Source: Syntrophotaleaceae bacterium
GTDB taxonomy: Bacteria; Desulfobacterota; Desulfuromonadia; Desulfuromonadales; Syntrophotaleaceae
Direction: 5' to 3'
DNA: 64,000 nt
NCBI GenBank assembly: GCA_041390365.1
Contig: JAWKQB010000004.1
Coordinates: forward strand, 46,715-110,714
Of this stretch, positions 49,846 through 58,241 are shown piece by piece. Under the pieces are notes generated by a model, which saw only the letters and a list, made by a program, of their open reading frames with translations, made no database searches and was not told where the DNA came from. The number at the start of each line of letters is the position of its first letter. The first letter of the stretch is position 1. Made by a program: the position numbers and the translations under genes.

Positions 49846-50364
49846 ATGATGTTCTCGTGGAAAACGGTCCTGATGACAGCGGTTCTGTTCCTTCTTTGCC
49901 TCGGGCCGGCAGCGGCTTATCTCGAAACTGGGTCAAAAGCTCCCGATTTCAAGGCGAAAACTCTCACTGGCGAAAAAGTACGCCTCTCGGATTACAAGGG
50001 GAAGATCATCATCCTCAAGCTTGGTACCACCTGGTGTCCGGACTGTTCCGGCATGGCAGCCGATCTCCTGGCCCAGGGGAAATTTCTCAAAGAGAACGAT
50101 GTGGTCGTGGTGGACGTTTTCATCCAGGAAACCGAGCAGACTGTCGCCAAGTATCTGAAAGGCAAGGATTTCGTTACCACCTATGTTCCCGTCCTGGATA
50201 ACGGCCAGGCGCATCAGGCCTACCAGGTCTACCTGATTCCCCGGGTGGTTCTCATCGACCAGAATTTCAAAATCGTCCATGACGGTCTGCGGATGCAGAT
50301 AGAGTCCCTGCGGGAAAAGATCAGTGCCCTCAATTCCACCCAGGGGATGGCAGAGGTTAAATAA
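49846..50364 (+). CDS. TlpA/ResA-like thiol-disulfide protein
   Basis: ATG at 49846 follows AAAAGGAG; the open frame upstream contains the promoter and was not used. The 172-residue protein has a signal peptide or anchor (MTAVLFLLCLGPAAA) and a thioredoxin fold with TLTGEKVRLSDYKGK, redox CPDC in GTTWCPDCSG and cis-Pro in YLIPRVVLI. It should act in the periplasm in disulfide reduction or cytochrome c maturation. It is monocistronic by spacing. Confidence 0.9.
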   Translation: MMFSWKTVLMTAVLFLLCLGPAAAYLETGSKAPDFKAKTLTGEKVRLSDYKGKIIILKLGTTWCPDCSGMAADLLAQGKFLKENDVVVVDVFIQETEQTVAKYLKGKDFVTTYVPVLDNGQAHQAYQVYLIPRVVLIDQNFKIVHDGLRMQIESLREKISALNSTQGMAEVK

Positions 50365-50853
50365 AAAAAATTTCCCACGCCCTCATCCGGGTCATCACCT
50401 CATACAAACTTAACATTTGATCACTAGTATCCCGTCGTGTCGGTTTCAGGGATGTGGTTGCAGGGCAACACCGGGCTGTAGCAGTTGCGCCACAATCGAG
50501 GATTTTCGGCAGTGTCGGGGTTTTTTTTGAAGAGGTAGAAGTGTCGTATATTCCCCTCTATTACGGGCACTTGCAAACCTGGCGGCGCCTTTATCCCAGT
50601 TGGCACCATAATTGTAAACAGGTTGAATCGGTTGATTCATTAAGTTAATCAGGAAGCGGCAAAATTTGACAGAAGGGAGGGGATTCGTTCAGCAGAGTCT
50701 TTGCCGCTGTCTCTTGTCAAATCGCTTTCGGGTGCATTGCGGGCCAATGGGGTCCGGCACCCCGCCGCAGGCAATGCGGCATGCTCTTCTTTTCGGTCAG
50801 TGAGAAGAAGAGGCTTTATTTTTATTATTTTAAAGATGGAAGGAGAAAAGACC
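50365..50853. other. 489-base gap before the porin gene
   Basis: No credible gene. TGGCAC (50601-50606), 5 bases, then TTGTA (50612-50616) resembles a sigma-54 site with one mismatch in the -12 box, about 240 bases upstream of the porin start. A short CACTGCC/GGCAGTG-like region near 50505-50530 precedes a T-run. Otherwise empty to my reading. Confidence 0.4.
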
Positions 50854-52224
50854 GTGAAACAGTTCAAACCCGTTTTGGCGATGTTTATCGCCCTGGCCGT
50901 GGCGACCCCCGCCCTGGCCTTCAATGTGGAATGGCATGGAGACCTCAACAACCGCTTCTCCTACAGCACCCAGGCCGATACTTCGGTCCGCGTTTCCAAA
51001 GATAGCGAAAAGTACATCGGCTTTGGCGGCGTCGATTACAGCCTTGCTGTATTGCCCTCTATCGATTTCAACAAGAACGAGAACGACAGCGATTTCTTCG
51101 GTGAAATCAAGTATCGCATGCACCTGGTCGCTTCCGACGAAGAGCAGAAGATCAAGGGTGTGGTCGGTTTCGAATTCGGCAGCGCCAAATTCGGTGAAAA
51201 CGACGAAGCCCCCTTTGGCGGCGACAAAAACAACTTCGAGCTGCGCTGGGCCTACACGGATCTCGCCCTGCCCTTCGATCCCGCCTCCCGCCTGGCTGTT
51301 GGCCTGATGCCCGTCGGCTACAACGATTTTGTCTGGACGGATAATGCGGCCGGTGTGAAGTGGTACCGCAAGGAAGGCAATCTGGCCTACTCCCTCGGCT
51401 GGTTCCGTGATGACTGGGGCAACCCCGACGATGCAGGCGGCGACAAAAAAAGCCAGTATGACGATGCCTATGCTGGCGATGTGACCTATGTTTTCGAAAA
51501 CGGCAGTGCCCTCAATGCTTTCGTGATCTATCTGGATCAGGGACAAGAAGACTTGGTGGGGCTGCTTGGCGGCGCTGGTCCTCAAAACATCCAGGATCAG
51601 GAAATGTGGCTCGGTCTGTCCGGAAAAGGAAAATGGGGCAATCTCTCCGGTATGGCTACCGCCATCTATCTCACCGGCGAAGCCAAAATCGCCGATGAAG
51701 ACCTGGACCGTAAAGCTTACCTGCTTCATGCCCAGGGCGACTACAAGATGGACAAGTTCACCTTCACTCTTGGCGGCCTCTACGCCTCCGGCGATGACGA
51801 CAACGCCGACGGCGACCTTGAAAACTTCGATCATATCGATATCTCCACCTCGATCCTCGGTTCTGTCGTCATTTTCGACAACTATGCCGACGACAACTCT
51901 CTCAGCCAGGCCTTTTACGTCACCGACAAGGGCTACAAGATTATCTATGCCGGCGTGAAATACGCCCTCAACGACAAGACCGATGTCTGGGGCAAGTACT
52001 TCTGGCACAATACCGCTGAAGACATGGAGTATGTTGCCGGTGAGTCCGAGGACGAGATCGGGCATGAATTCGTAGTTGGCGCCAGCTACAAGATCATGAA
52101 GGGTGTCAGCGCCGACATCAATGCCGGCTACCTGGTGGCAGGCGATGCACTGGATCAACTTTCGAGTGGCCTGGATGCCGACGACGTATTCCGCACCGAC
52201 GCCCGCATCCAGTTCAAGTTCTAA
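50854..52224 (+). CDS. Outer membrane porin-like beta-barrel protein
   Basis: AAGGAG at 50840 is followed 8 bases later by GTG 50854, giving a signal peptide (VLAMFIALAVATPALA, then FN). The 430-residue mature protein is rich in Asp, Gly and aromatic residues with many short amphipathic strands (VEWHGDLNNRFSYST, LGWFRDDWGN, YLTGEAKI) and ends in RIQFKF, a C-terminal Phe barrel signal. It resembles outer membrane porins of the Geobacter group. A strong terminator follows, so it is a single-gene, probably highly expressed unit. Confidence 0.85.
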   Translation: MKQFKPVLAMFIALAVATPALAFNVEWHGDLNNRFSYSTQADTSVRVSKDSEKYIGFGGVDYSLAVLPSIDFNKNENDSDFFGEIKYRMHLVASDEEQKIKGVVGFEFGSAKFGENDEAPFGGDKNNFELRWAYTDLALPFDPASRLAVGLMPVGYNDFVWTDNAAGVKWYRKEGNLAYSLGWFRDDWGNPDDAGGDKKSQYDDAYAGDVTYVFENGSALNAFVIYLDQGQEDLVGLLGGAGPQNIQDQEMWLGLSGKGKWGNLSGMATAIYLTGEAKIADEDLDRKAYLLHAQGDYKMDKFTFTLGGLYASGDDDNADGDLENFDHIDISTSILGSVVIFDNYADDNSLSQAFYVTDKGYKIIYAGVKYALNDKTDVWGKYFWHNTAEDMEYVAGESEDEIGHEFVVGASYKIMKGVSADINAGYLVAGDALDQLSSGLDADDVFRTDARIQFKF

Positions 52225-52255
52225 GATTGCCTGACGTCAGGCATTATGGTAGATT

Positions 52256-52286
52256 GGGCCGGGCTTTTTGCCCGGCCCTTTTTTTT
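52256..52286 (+). terminator. Strong intrinsic terminator after the porin gene
   Basis: GGGCCGGGC (52256-52264) and GCCCGGCCC (52270-52278) form a 9-base perfect stem with a TTTTT loop, followed by eight T. Confidence 0.96.
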
Positions 52287-52420
52287 CAGGGGCTCAAAAA
52301 CAGGAAGGTTCAGGATCTCCAGGATACTCTCGGTTGGCGCAGGCCCTGTTATCCTGTATATCCTGTAAATTCCTGTAGCAATGTTTTCAGACCGCTTCGC
52401 TAAACCAATAGGAGGTTGCC

Positions 52421-54118
52421 TTGTTTATCAAACGGATGTCGTTTCTGGCGCTGCTGTTGCTGCTGTCCGTCGTGCCGGCACTGGCCGGAACAATCGATGA
52501 GCTGGCCAAGGATCTCAAGTCTGTCAGCGGGTATGTGGTGCTCCCGGTCCAGGGTGAATTTCTCATCGACCTCGATGCGAGCCAGGGCGTTAAAACCGGT
52601 GACCTCTTTGCCGTAGTGCAGGCCGGGGAAAAAATAACCCACCCCGTAACCGGGAAGGTTCTCGGAACTCTCGATATCACCAAAGGCGTGCTCCAGGTGA
52701 CCCAGGTCAAGGGTGGGTATTCCCATGCCCGGCCGGTCGGGGCCGCCAAGGATATCCAACGGGGCGACCAGATCCGCCGTTTCGAAAACCTCAGGGCCGC
52801 CTTCTGGGATTATACCGGCAAGGGCGAGTCCGTTTTCGCCCAAGTCAAGGAGGCCCTGCCGGCTCTCGATTGGCAGGATTATGCTTCAGCGCAGAAGACG
52901 AAACCGGGGGAACCCGCTCCGCCAAAGTCCGGGAGTGTCGATCTGGTTCTGGTTCTGGATGCCCATAAGCTGACGGTTCGGGACGGTTCCTTCGGCATTC
53001 TGCGCACCTATCCGGCACCCGAAAGTGCGCAACCGGTTGCCGCTGCTTCCGCCCCTGTGCAGGCGGCGGCCGTACCCTACAAACTCGAGTCCGCGCCGGC
53101 TGCCGCTGCGCCGGCCGGGGTCCGCTACGAGGCGGCCTTTCCAGGTTTCAAGGCCGTTGGTGCCATCGGTTTTCCGACCGTAACTTCCGATTTCATCAAT
53201 GATGGCACGAAACTGCTGCTGGCCGCCAGTGACGGGGTCACCATCAAAATCATGGGAGTCGGTGCCAGCCTCAACCCTGTCGCCGAAACCAAAACTGCCG
53301 ATTTGGCCCAGGTTTTGGCCCTGCACTGGTGGCAGCCGGCCGCCGGTCAGCTATATCTGGCCATGTCCGGATGGCAGGACAGCCAGTTAAGCTCCGCTCT
53401 CTACAAGCTCGATGGCAATCGTCTGACCCTTGTCGAAAAATTCCTCCCGCAGATGTTCGGCACCTACGACAGGGACGGCGACGGCCGCCGGGAATTACTC
53501 CTCGCCCAGAACTTCGATCGATCCATGGTTTGGGGCACCCTCATCAAGGAAGGAACTTTGAAGGGGAAAAGCCTGTCGCTGAAGGAGGTTTCCTTCGAAT
53601 TGCCGCAGCGTTTCACAGTCGCCGGCAGCCTGATGGCCGACATCACCGGCAACGGCCAGCAGGAGACCATTTTCGTACGAGACGGGCTGCTCTACATCTA
53701 TTCCGGAACCAAGCAGCTCTACAAGTCCCCCAAGATGATGGGCGGAACTCTGGCGAGGATCATTTACGAGGAGCAGCCCAACGCCCGGGAAACCAACATC
53801 AACTACGCTGCTTTTGAGATACCGCCGGTGGCTGCCGACCTTGATGGAGACGGTCAGCTTGAGCTGCTGGCCGTAGCATCCGATACCAGTCTGCTGTCGG
53901 CTCCCGGTCTGGACCCCGGGGTGAAGAAAAGCTGGCTCGCGGTCCTGAAATACCGGGATAATATGTTCGTCAAGGGAACCCTGGGCGAGGAGCTGGAAGT
54001 GCCTCTGCAGGGGCTGACCGTCAACGGCAAGGACGTCCTTTTCATCGCGACGGAAAAAGGAACCATCTTCGGCAAGGACGGCGAAAGCCAGTTGCTGGTC
54101 TTCCCTCTAGCCAACTGA
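52421..54118 (+). CDS. Secreted FG-GAP/VCBS-like repeat protein
   Basis: TTG at 52421 follows GGAGG. The signal peptide ends near PALA-GT. The N-terminal ~170 residues have a FlgT-like look (SGYVVLPVQGEFLIDLDASQG, GDLFAVVQAGEKI). An Ala/Pro-rich linker then leads to a beta-propeller-like part with Asp-rich turns DRDGDGRRELLLA and DLDGDGQLELLAVA, typical of calcium-binding FG-GAP/VCBS blades. It likely sits in the periplasm or outer membrane. Function unknown. Its terminator is the site next to which the group II intron has inserted. Confidence 0.8.
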   Translation: MFIKRMSFLALLLLLSVVPALAGTIDELAKDLKSVSGYVVLPVQGEFLIDLDASQGVKTGDLFAVVQAGEKITHPVTGKVLGTLDITKGVLQVTQVKGGYSHARPVGAAKDIQRGDQIRRFENLRAAFWDYTGKGESVFAQVKEALPALDWQDYASAQKTKPGEPAPPKSGSVDLVLVLDAHKLTVRDGSFGILRTYPAPESAQPVAAASAPVQAAAVPYKLESAPAAAAPAGVRYEAAFPGFKAVGAIGFPTVTSDFINDGTKLLLAASDGVTIKIMGVGASLNPVAETKTADLAQVLALHWWQPAAGQLYLAMSGWQDSQLSSALYKLDGNRLTLVEKFLPQMFGTYDRDGDGRRELLLAQNFDRSMVWGTLIKEGTLKGKSLSLKEVSFELPQRFTVAGSLMADITGNGQQETIFVRDGLLYIYSGTKQLYKSPKMMGGTLARIIYEEQPNARETNINYAAFEIPPVAADLDGDGQLELLAVASDTSLLSAPGLDPGVKKSWLAVLKYRDNMFVKGTLGEELEVPLQGLTVNGKDVLFIATEKGTIFGKDGESQLLVFPLAN

Positions 54119-54146
54119 AAAAACTCCTGTTCCAATTTTTTTGAAG

Positions 54147-54179
54147 AAAGCCCCGGGTAACTCCGGGGCTTTGTTTTTT
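54147..54179 (+). terminator. Intrinsic terminator, insertion neighbour of group II intron
   Basis: AAAGCCCCGG and CCGGGGCTTT flank GTAACT and are followed by GTTTTTT. The intron begins one base later. Group IIC introns are known to insert after terminator hairpins. Confidence 0.93.
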
Positions 54180-54920
54180 AGTTTGCCCAGCGAAGCGGGC
54201 AAACCCGGCCTGTTGAAAGAAACAGGCGTCACCCCGACCAGGGGGAAGACAATCCGAATCGCAAGGGCGTTGCTGGCAACGGCAGGGTCTGAAGGAAGCG
54301 ATAGGAAGTGATCTGCACATAGCGCAAGCGAACCTGATTCGGCGCTGCGGGTGGGCAAGCGTCTTAAATAGCGCGAAGCCCGATACCTGGTCAGACCCGT
54401 GGCGTGGTTGAGGATGGCGTAGCTCACAGGGAACTCGTAGTAACTGGGGAAGCCTCGTATCGTTCCGAAAATCGGCGGTCGATTTCCGGAAAAGGGCGGC
54501 ACAAGAGGAGACTCAAGGCCAAGCGATGCGGTGCGAGGTGGCAGAAGATTCCGTAGTAGTGATGAAGTCCCGGCCTGTGAAAGCTGGTAACAGACTGGAG
54601 GGTAAAACCGGGATGATCCGCTGCTTGGTCGGCGGGGGCCGCCATGTGCCAAAAGCCATGAGCGGAATGCGAAGGGATGACGTCTACTCGAAGGTCTTCG
54701 GAAACTGCATTTTCACGTCACGCCGGACACAAGCCGCCCGACGGGGTGGGACACGCTAACGGCGGTAGCCCGTGACAGGGGTCTGCCGGTAATGGTCGTC
54801 CAGCGAAGTAACCGGGATACGCTGTCGTAGATTGCCCATGAGGGATAAAAGGCGACGGTCTTCCGGCCAAGAGCGCGAGGCACGGCGGAAGGGGCAGGGC
54901 AAGGAGACGCAGGAACAAGC

Positions 54921-56189
54921 ATGGCGAAGAAATACTACAGTCTCTATGACCGCATGGTGCATGAGAAGGGACTGCTTCAGGCATATGCCAAGGTCAAATC
55001 CAACAAGGGCAAGCCCGGCATCGACGGGCAGTCCGTGGAGGATTTTGCCGCGCATCTGCCCGAAGAGATCGCCCTGCTTGTACGCGAACTGCGGCAGAAG
55101 AGCTACCGCCCCTTACCGGTCAAGCGGGTCGAAATCCCCAAAGCCGGTGGAGGGAAGCGGTTGCTCGGCATTCCCGCGGTTCGCGACCGGGTTGTCCAGC
55201 AAGCCTTGCTGAACATTCTGCAGCCGCTATTCGATCCGGAATTTCATCCATCGAGCTACGGCTATCGGCCCGGGCGAAGCCCACACCAGGCGATCGCCAA
55301 GGCCAGCCTGTTCATCCGGCGGTATGAGTTCAAGTGGGTGGCGGACATGGACCTATCGCGGTGCTTTGACACCCTGGACCATGATCTCATCCTTCGGAGC
55401 TTTCGCCGGAAGATCGCCGATGGCAGTATTCTGGGGTTGCTGCGGATGTTTCTGCAAAGTGGGGTGATGACCACGGAAGGGTGGCAGGCGAGCGAAGAAG
55501 GCAGTCCCCAAGGCGGGGTCATCAGCCCCTTCATCGCCAACGTCTACCTCGATGCCTTCGACCAGTTCATGAAGAGTCGGGGGTATCGAATCGTCCGCTA
55601 TGCGGACGATATTCTGATCCTCACCCGCTCGAAAAGCGCGGCACACCATGCCCTCAAGGTGGCAAGAGAATACCTGGAAAGGGAGCTTCGCCTTACCGTC
55701 AATGAACAAAAAAGTCGCATCGTCTCCAGCTTCGAGGGCGTCAGCTATCTTGGCGTCACGATCCACACCAAGTACACCCGGATCAAGCGAGAGAAGGTGC
55801 GCGAGTTCAAGGACAAGGTGAAGAAAATCACCCAGCGCAACTCGCCAGTCAACCTGGCCAAGGTCATTGCCGACCTGAATCCGGTGATACGCGGGTTTGC
55901 CAACTACTTCCGAGTGGCCAACTGCCGCAAAGAGTTTGGAGCGCTGATGCAGTGGATCAGAAGGCGCCTGCGAGCCAAGCAGTTGAGACAGTGGAAAAAG
56001 CCCCAAAGGCTGCACCGCAGATTGAGACAGCTTGGCTATCAGGGGGAGTTCAAGGCAATAAAGATGAACTCTTGGTGCAATGCCGCCAGCAATCTGGCTA
56101 ACTACGCCATTCCCAACAGCTATTTAAGGGAATTGGGTCTTTTTGAGATGGCTTCGGTACAAACCGGATACCTGCCTCAGGACTACTGA
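54921..56189 (+). CDS. ltrA: Group II intron reverse transcriptase/maturase
   Basis: The 422-residue protein has reverse transcriptase blocks RT0-RT7: KSNKGKPGIDGQSV, ERAL-equivalent GIPAVRDRVVQQALL, SSYGYRPGRSPHQAI, ADMDLSRCFDTLDHDLI, GSPQGGVISPFIANVYLD and catalytic RYADDILIL. The maturase X domain follows (NPVIRGFANYF, then LRQWKKPQRLHRRLRQLGY). It lacks an HNH endonuclease, so the intron must use a nick or replication fork for retrohoming. It helps splice and mobilise its own intron. The frame is intact, so the element may be active. Confidence 0.95.
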   Translation: MAKKYYSLYDRMVHEKGLLQAYAKVKSNKGKPGIDGQSVEDFAAHLPEEIALLVRELRQKSYRPLPVKRVEIPKAGGGKRLLGIPAVRDRVVQQALLNILQPLFDPEFHPSSYGYRPGRSPHQAIAKASLFIRRYEFKWVADMDLSRCFDTLDHDLILRSFRRKIADGSILGLLRMFLQSGVMTTEGWQASEEGSPQGGVISPFIANVYLDAFDQFMKSRGYRIVRYADDILILTRSKSAAHHALKVAREYLERELRLTVNEQKSRIVSSFEGVSYLGVTIHTKYTRIKREKVREFKDKVKKITQRNSPVNLAKVIADLNPVIRGFANYFRVANCRKEFGALMQWIRRRLRAKQLRQWKKPQRLHRRLRQLGYQGEFKAIKMNSWCNAASNLANYAIPNSYLRELGLFEMASVQTGYLPQDY

Positions 56190-56205
56190 GAGAAAGAAAA
56201 GACAG

Positions 56206-56237
56206 GAGCCGTGTACGAGGCCCGTACGCACGGTTCT
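56206..56237 (+). ncRNA. Group II intron domain V catalytic hairpin
   Basis: GAGCCGTG pairs with CACGGTTC around a GTACG/CGTAC stem. The AGC triad and the ~33-base size fit domain V, the most conserved part of the ribozyme. Confidence 0.93.
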
Positions 56238-56297
56238 GTGAGAGGGATGAGGCGAACCTGATCAGTTCGCCTCACCCTACTCGATTAAAATAAACAC

Positions 56298-56333
56298 CAA
56301 AAGCCTGTACCACAGTGCTCACAGGGCACAGAG
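56298..56333 (+). repeat. Dispersed ACCACA/GCACAGAGG element, copy 3
   Basis: CAAAAG, spacer, ACCACAGTGCTCACAGGGCACAGAG, in the same order as the copies at 9081 and 28881. It lies 12 bases after the intron end, so it was probably present before the intron arrived. Confidence 0.7.
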
Positions 56334-56491
56334 GAAACCCGAGACTTACCATGTTGATGCATTTGCTAATTCGATTGGTCATGCCCGAAAGGGTCTATCG
56401 GGTATCCATGCTTTCAAGGACTAAAAGGCTGGATTCCCGATCAAAATCGCTTCGGGAATGACGTTGGTGAAAGCTTTGGATTGCATAAACA

Positions 56492-56524
56492 GAAAGGGCG
56501 GTCCCTTTGGGGAACCGCCCTTTC
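56492..56524 (-). terminator. Terminator of the Tol-Pal cluster
   Basis: GAAAGGGCGGTCC and GGAACCGCCCTTTC form a long GC stem just after the cpoB stop on the reverse strand, with a T-rich tail. It marks the end of the tol operon. Confidence 0.85.
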
Positions 56525-56555
56525 GAAAATTCTGGCAACTGGCTGATTTAAAAAA

Positions 56556-57347
56556 TCAGAGGGACTTCAGTCGTTGCTGTGCCGTTTTGGCTTCCTCGGA
56601 CATGGGAAACGAGCTGACCAGTTTCTGGAGGATCGCCTTGGCGCTCTGTTTGTCGCCCAGCGTCTGGAAGGTCAGGCCCTGTTTGAGCAGGGCGGAGGCG
56701 ACCTTGGGATGGTCTCCGTACTTCTGGATGACGTCCTGAAACTGCAGAATGGCGTTTTCGTACTGCTTTTCGCCGTAGTAGGCTTCGCCTATCCAGTAGC
56801 TGGCGTTGACCGCCAAGGAATGCTTGGGATTGGCGGACAGGAACTGCTGCAGGGCCTTGCGGCCTTCCTCGTAGCGGCCTTGCTTTTGAATCAGGTCGAC
56901 GCCCCGCCGGTAGATATCCTCCGGTGTTTCGACGTTCTGCCTGGCCGCCTGCTGCGGTGTCCGGACCGAAGCCGATCCCTTCAGCTGATCCTCGAGGGCG
57001 GTGATCTTGAGGCCGAGATCGTCGCGAACCAGCGCCATCTCTTCCCGCAGTTCGGCACCGGACCGGGACAGATCTTCGAGTCGGCCGTTCAGGGTCTGAT
57101 TTTCAAGGCGAAGGGCGTCGAGACCGGCCTGAAGCTCTGCCTGGCGTTGGGTCAGGTTTTCCAGCCTGTCGCGGGTTTCACCGGTACGATTGTTCTCCTG
57201 GGCGGCAAGGCTGCGTTCGGCCGCTGCGAGGCGGCGTTTCATCTCTTCCAGGTCTCTCTCAACGCTCAGTTGGCGTTGGGTGGCGATGCATCCGGACAGA
57301 GTCCCCAGCAAAACAAGGCTTGACAGCACTGTCATCAGGAGTTTCAC
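56556..57347 (-). CDS. cpoB: Cell division coordinator CpoB / YbgF
   Basis: The 263-residue protein starts with a lipoprotein signal (GTLSGC), unlike the E. coli form, then a trimerising coiled coil (residues ~25-125). TPR repeats follow: PEDIYRRGVDLIQKQGRYEEG, NASYWIGEAYYGEKQYENAI and SALLKQGLTFQTLGD. It is the usual last gene of tol clusters, linking Tol-Pal constriction to peptidoglycan synthesis in the periplasm. A perfect hairpin separates it from pal. Confidence 0.93.
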   Translation of the reverse strand: MKLLMTVLSSLVLLGTLSGCIATQRQLSVERDLEEMKRRLAAAERSLAAQENNRTGETRDRLENLTQRQAELQAGLDALRLENQTLNGRLEDLSRSGAELREEMALVRDDLGLKITALEDQLKGSASVRTPQQAARQNVETPEDIYRRGVDLIQKQGRYEEGRKALQQFLSANPKHSLAVNASYWIGEAYYGEKQYENAILQFQDVIQKYGDHPKVASALLKQGLTFQTLGDKQSAKAILQKLVSSFPMSEEAKTAQQRLKSL

Positions 57348-57369
57348 GGTTTCATTCCTTTCGAGCTGC

Positions 57370-57393
57370 GCGGAGGCTCCGGGGAGCCTCCGC
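57370..57393 (-). other. Hairpin between pal and cpoB
   Basis: GCGGAGGCTCC (57370-57380) and GGAGCCTCCGC (57383-57393) are perfect arms. Without a T-run on the reverse strand it likely works as an mRNA stability or attenuation element. Confidence 0.8.
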
Positions 57394-57404
57394 CAGATCA
57401 GAGT

Positions 57405-57977
57405 TTACATCTCGGCCTTGAATTCAGCCCGCCGGTTCTTGGCGTAGGCTTCCTCGGTGGCAGAGGGATCGAGAGGCATTTCCTCGCCATAGCTGATGAC
57501 CGCGAGGCGCTCCGGGGCAACCCCGAGGGATACCAGGTAATTCTTGGCGGCCTCGGCGCGGCGCTGTCCGAGAGCCAGGTTGTATTCGTCTGAACCCCGC
57601 TCGTCGCAGTAACCTTCAACCCGCACTTTGGTGCCGGGGTTGGCTTTGAGGTAGGAGGCATTGTTGACCAGAGTCTCCTGGGCGGCAGAAGTGAGATTGT
57701 ACTGGTCGAAGTCGAAGTGAATGCGCTCCAGCCCGGTGACTGCGGTGCCCGCCATCGAACCCATATCTGCTTCACCAAGGCCGCTTTCGCCAAGAGCCGA
57801 ATCACCAACTCCCATGGGCTGCTGATCCATCTGCTCGGTCGCCATTCCATCAGTCGTGGCGGTGGTGGTGTCCACATCGGTGGCGGCAGGCTTCTTTGCG
57901 CAGCCGGCGGACAGGAGACAAACCAGGACCAGAATCAAAAACGTTGGAAAAATAAGTTTCTTGCTGTTTGCTTTCAT
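57405..57977 (-). CDS. pal: Peptidoglycan-associated lipoprotein
   Basis: ATG at 57977 follows AAAGGGAGCGGGA. The lipobox LLSAGC anchors the protein in the outer membrane. A Thr/Met/Gly-rich linker leads to an OmpA-C domain with IHFDFDQYNLTS, VRVEGYCDERGSDEYNLALGQRRAEA and AYAKNRRAEF, which binds peptidoglycan diaminopimelate. It joins TolB to hold the outer membrane to the wall. A promoter at 58200 suggests pal-cpoB can be transcribed apart from tolB. Confidence 0.96.
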   Translation of the reverse strand: MKANSKKLIFPTFLILVLVCLLSAGCAKKPAATDVDTTTATTDGMATEQMDQQPMGVGDSALGESGLGEADMGSMAGTAVTGLERIHFDFDQYNLTSAAQETLVNNASYLKANPGTKVRVEGYCDERGSDEYNLALGQRRAEAAKNYLVSLGVAPERLAVISYGEEMPLDPSATEEAYAKNRRAEFKAEM

Positions 57978-58199
57978 TTTCCCGCTCCCTTTTCTAATTG
58001 ACATGTTAGTGAGTTGAAACTTTTTCCGTGCGTGAATTTCAAGCTTTTTGCTTTTACAGCCAGTTTGCCGATCAGGAAACGTCTTTTCGATTCCCTCTAC
58101 TGTCTCCTTTCCCGAAAAAAAGGAAATACCACGATAAAATCAATACCCAGGTGTTTTTGGTTGGAGGCCTGGAGCCGATATGACCCAGTCAGCCGGCTA

Positions 58200-58227
58200 A
58201 TTATACAGAAACCGGTAAAAAAAACAA
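58200..58227 (-). promoter_or_regulatory. Candidate promoter of pal
   Basis: On the reverse strand TTGTTT (58222-58227) and a perfect TATAAT (58200-58205) are separated by 16 bases in the 264-base gap between tolB and pal. The T-run over the -35 region could also serve as a weak tolB terminator. Confidence 0.55.
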
Positions 58228-58241
58228 ACAGGTAAGCAGTC

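Larger units (their letters stand above)
54181..56285 (+). mobile_element. Group II intron, apparently complete
   Basis: The element starts at GTTTGCCC right after a terminator, has ~740 bases of structured leader with many hairpins (for example CCTGTT/AACAGG at 54209), then a maturase gene (54921-56189). Domain V at 56206-56237 has GAGCCGTG paired to CACGGTTC, with the AGC catalytic triad. Domain VI pairs GAGGCGAAC with GTTCGCCTC. The end CCCTACTCGAT at about 56275-56285 is typical of bacterial introns. Boundaries are estimated to within a few bases. The site after a terminator and the endonuclease-free maturase favour class C, but class D or E is not excluded. Confidence 0.9.

Noticed and set aside
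50446..50640. Short reverse open frames in the gap before the porin gene
   Set aside because: No start signal or recognisable sequence; gap is treated as regulatory or empty.
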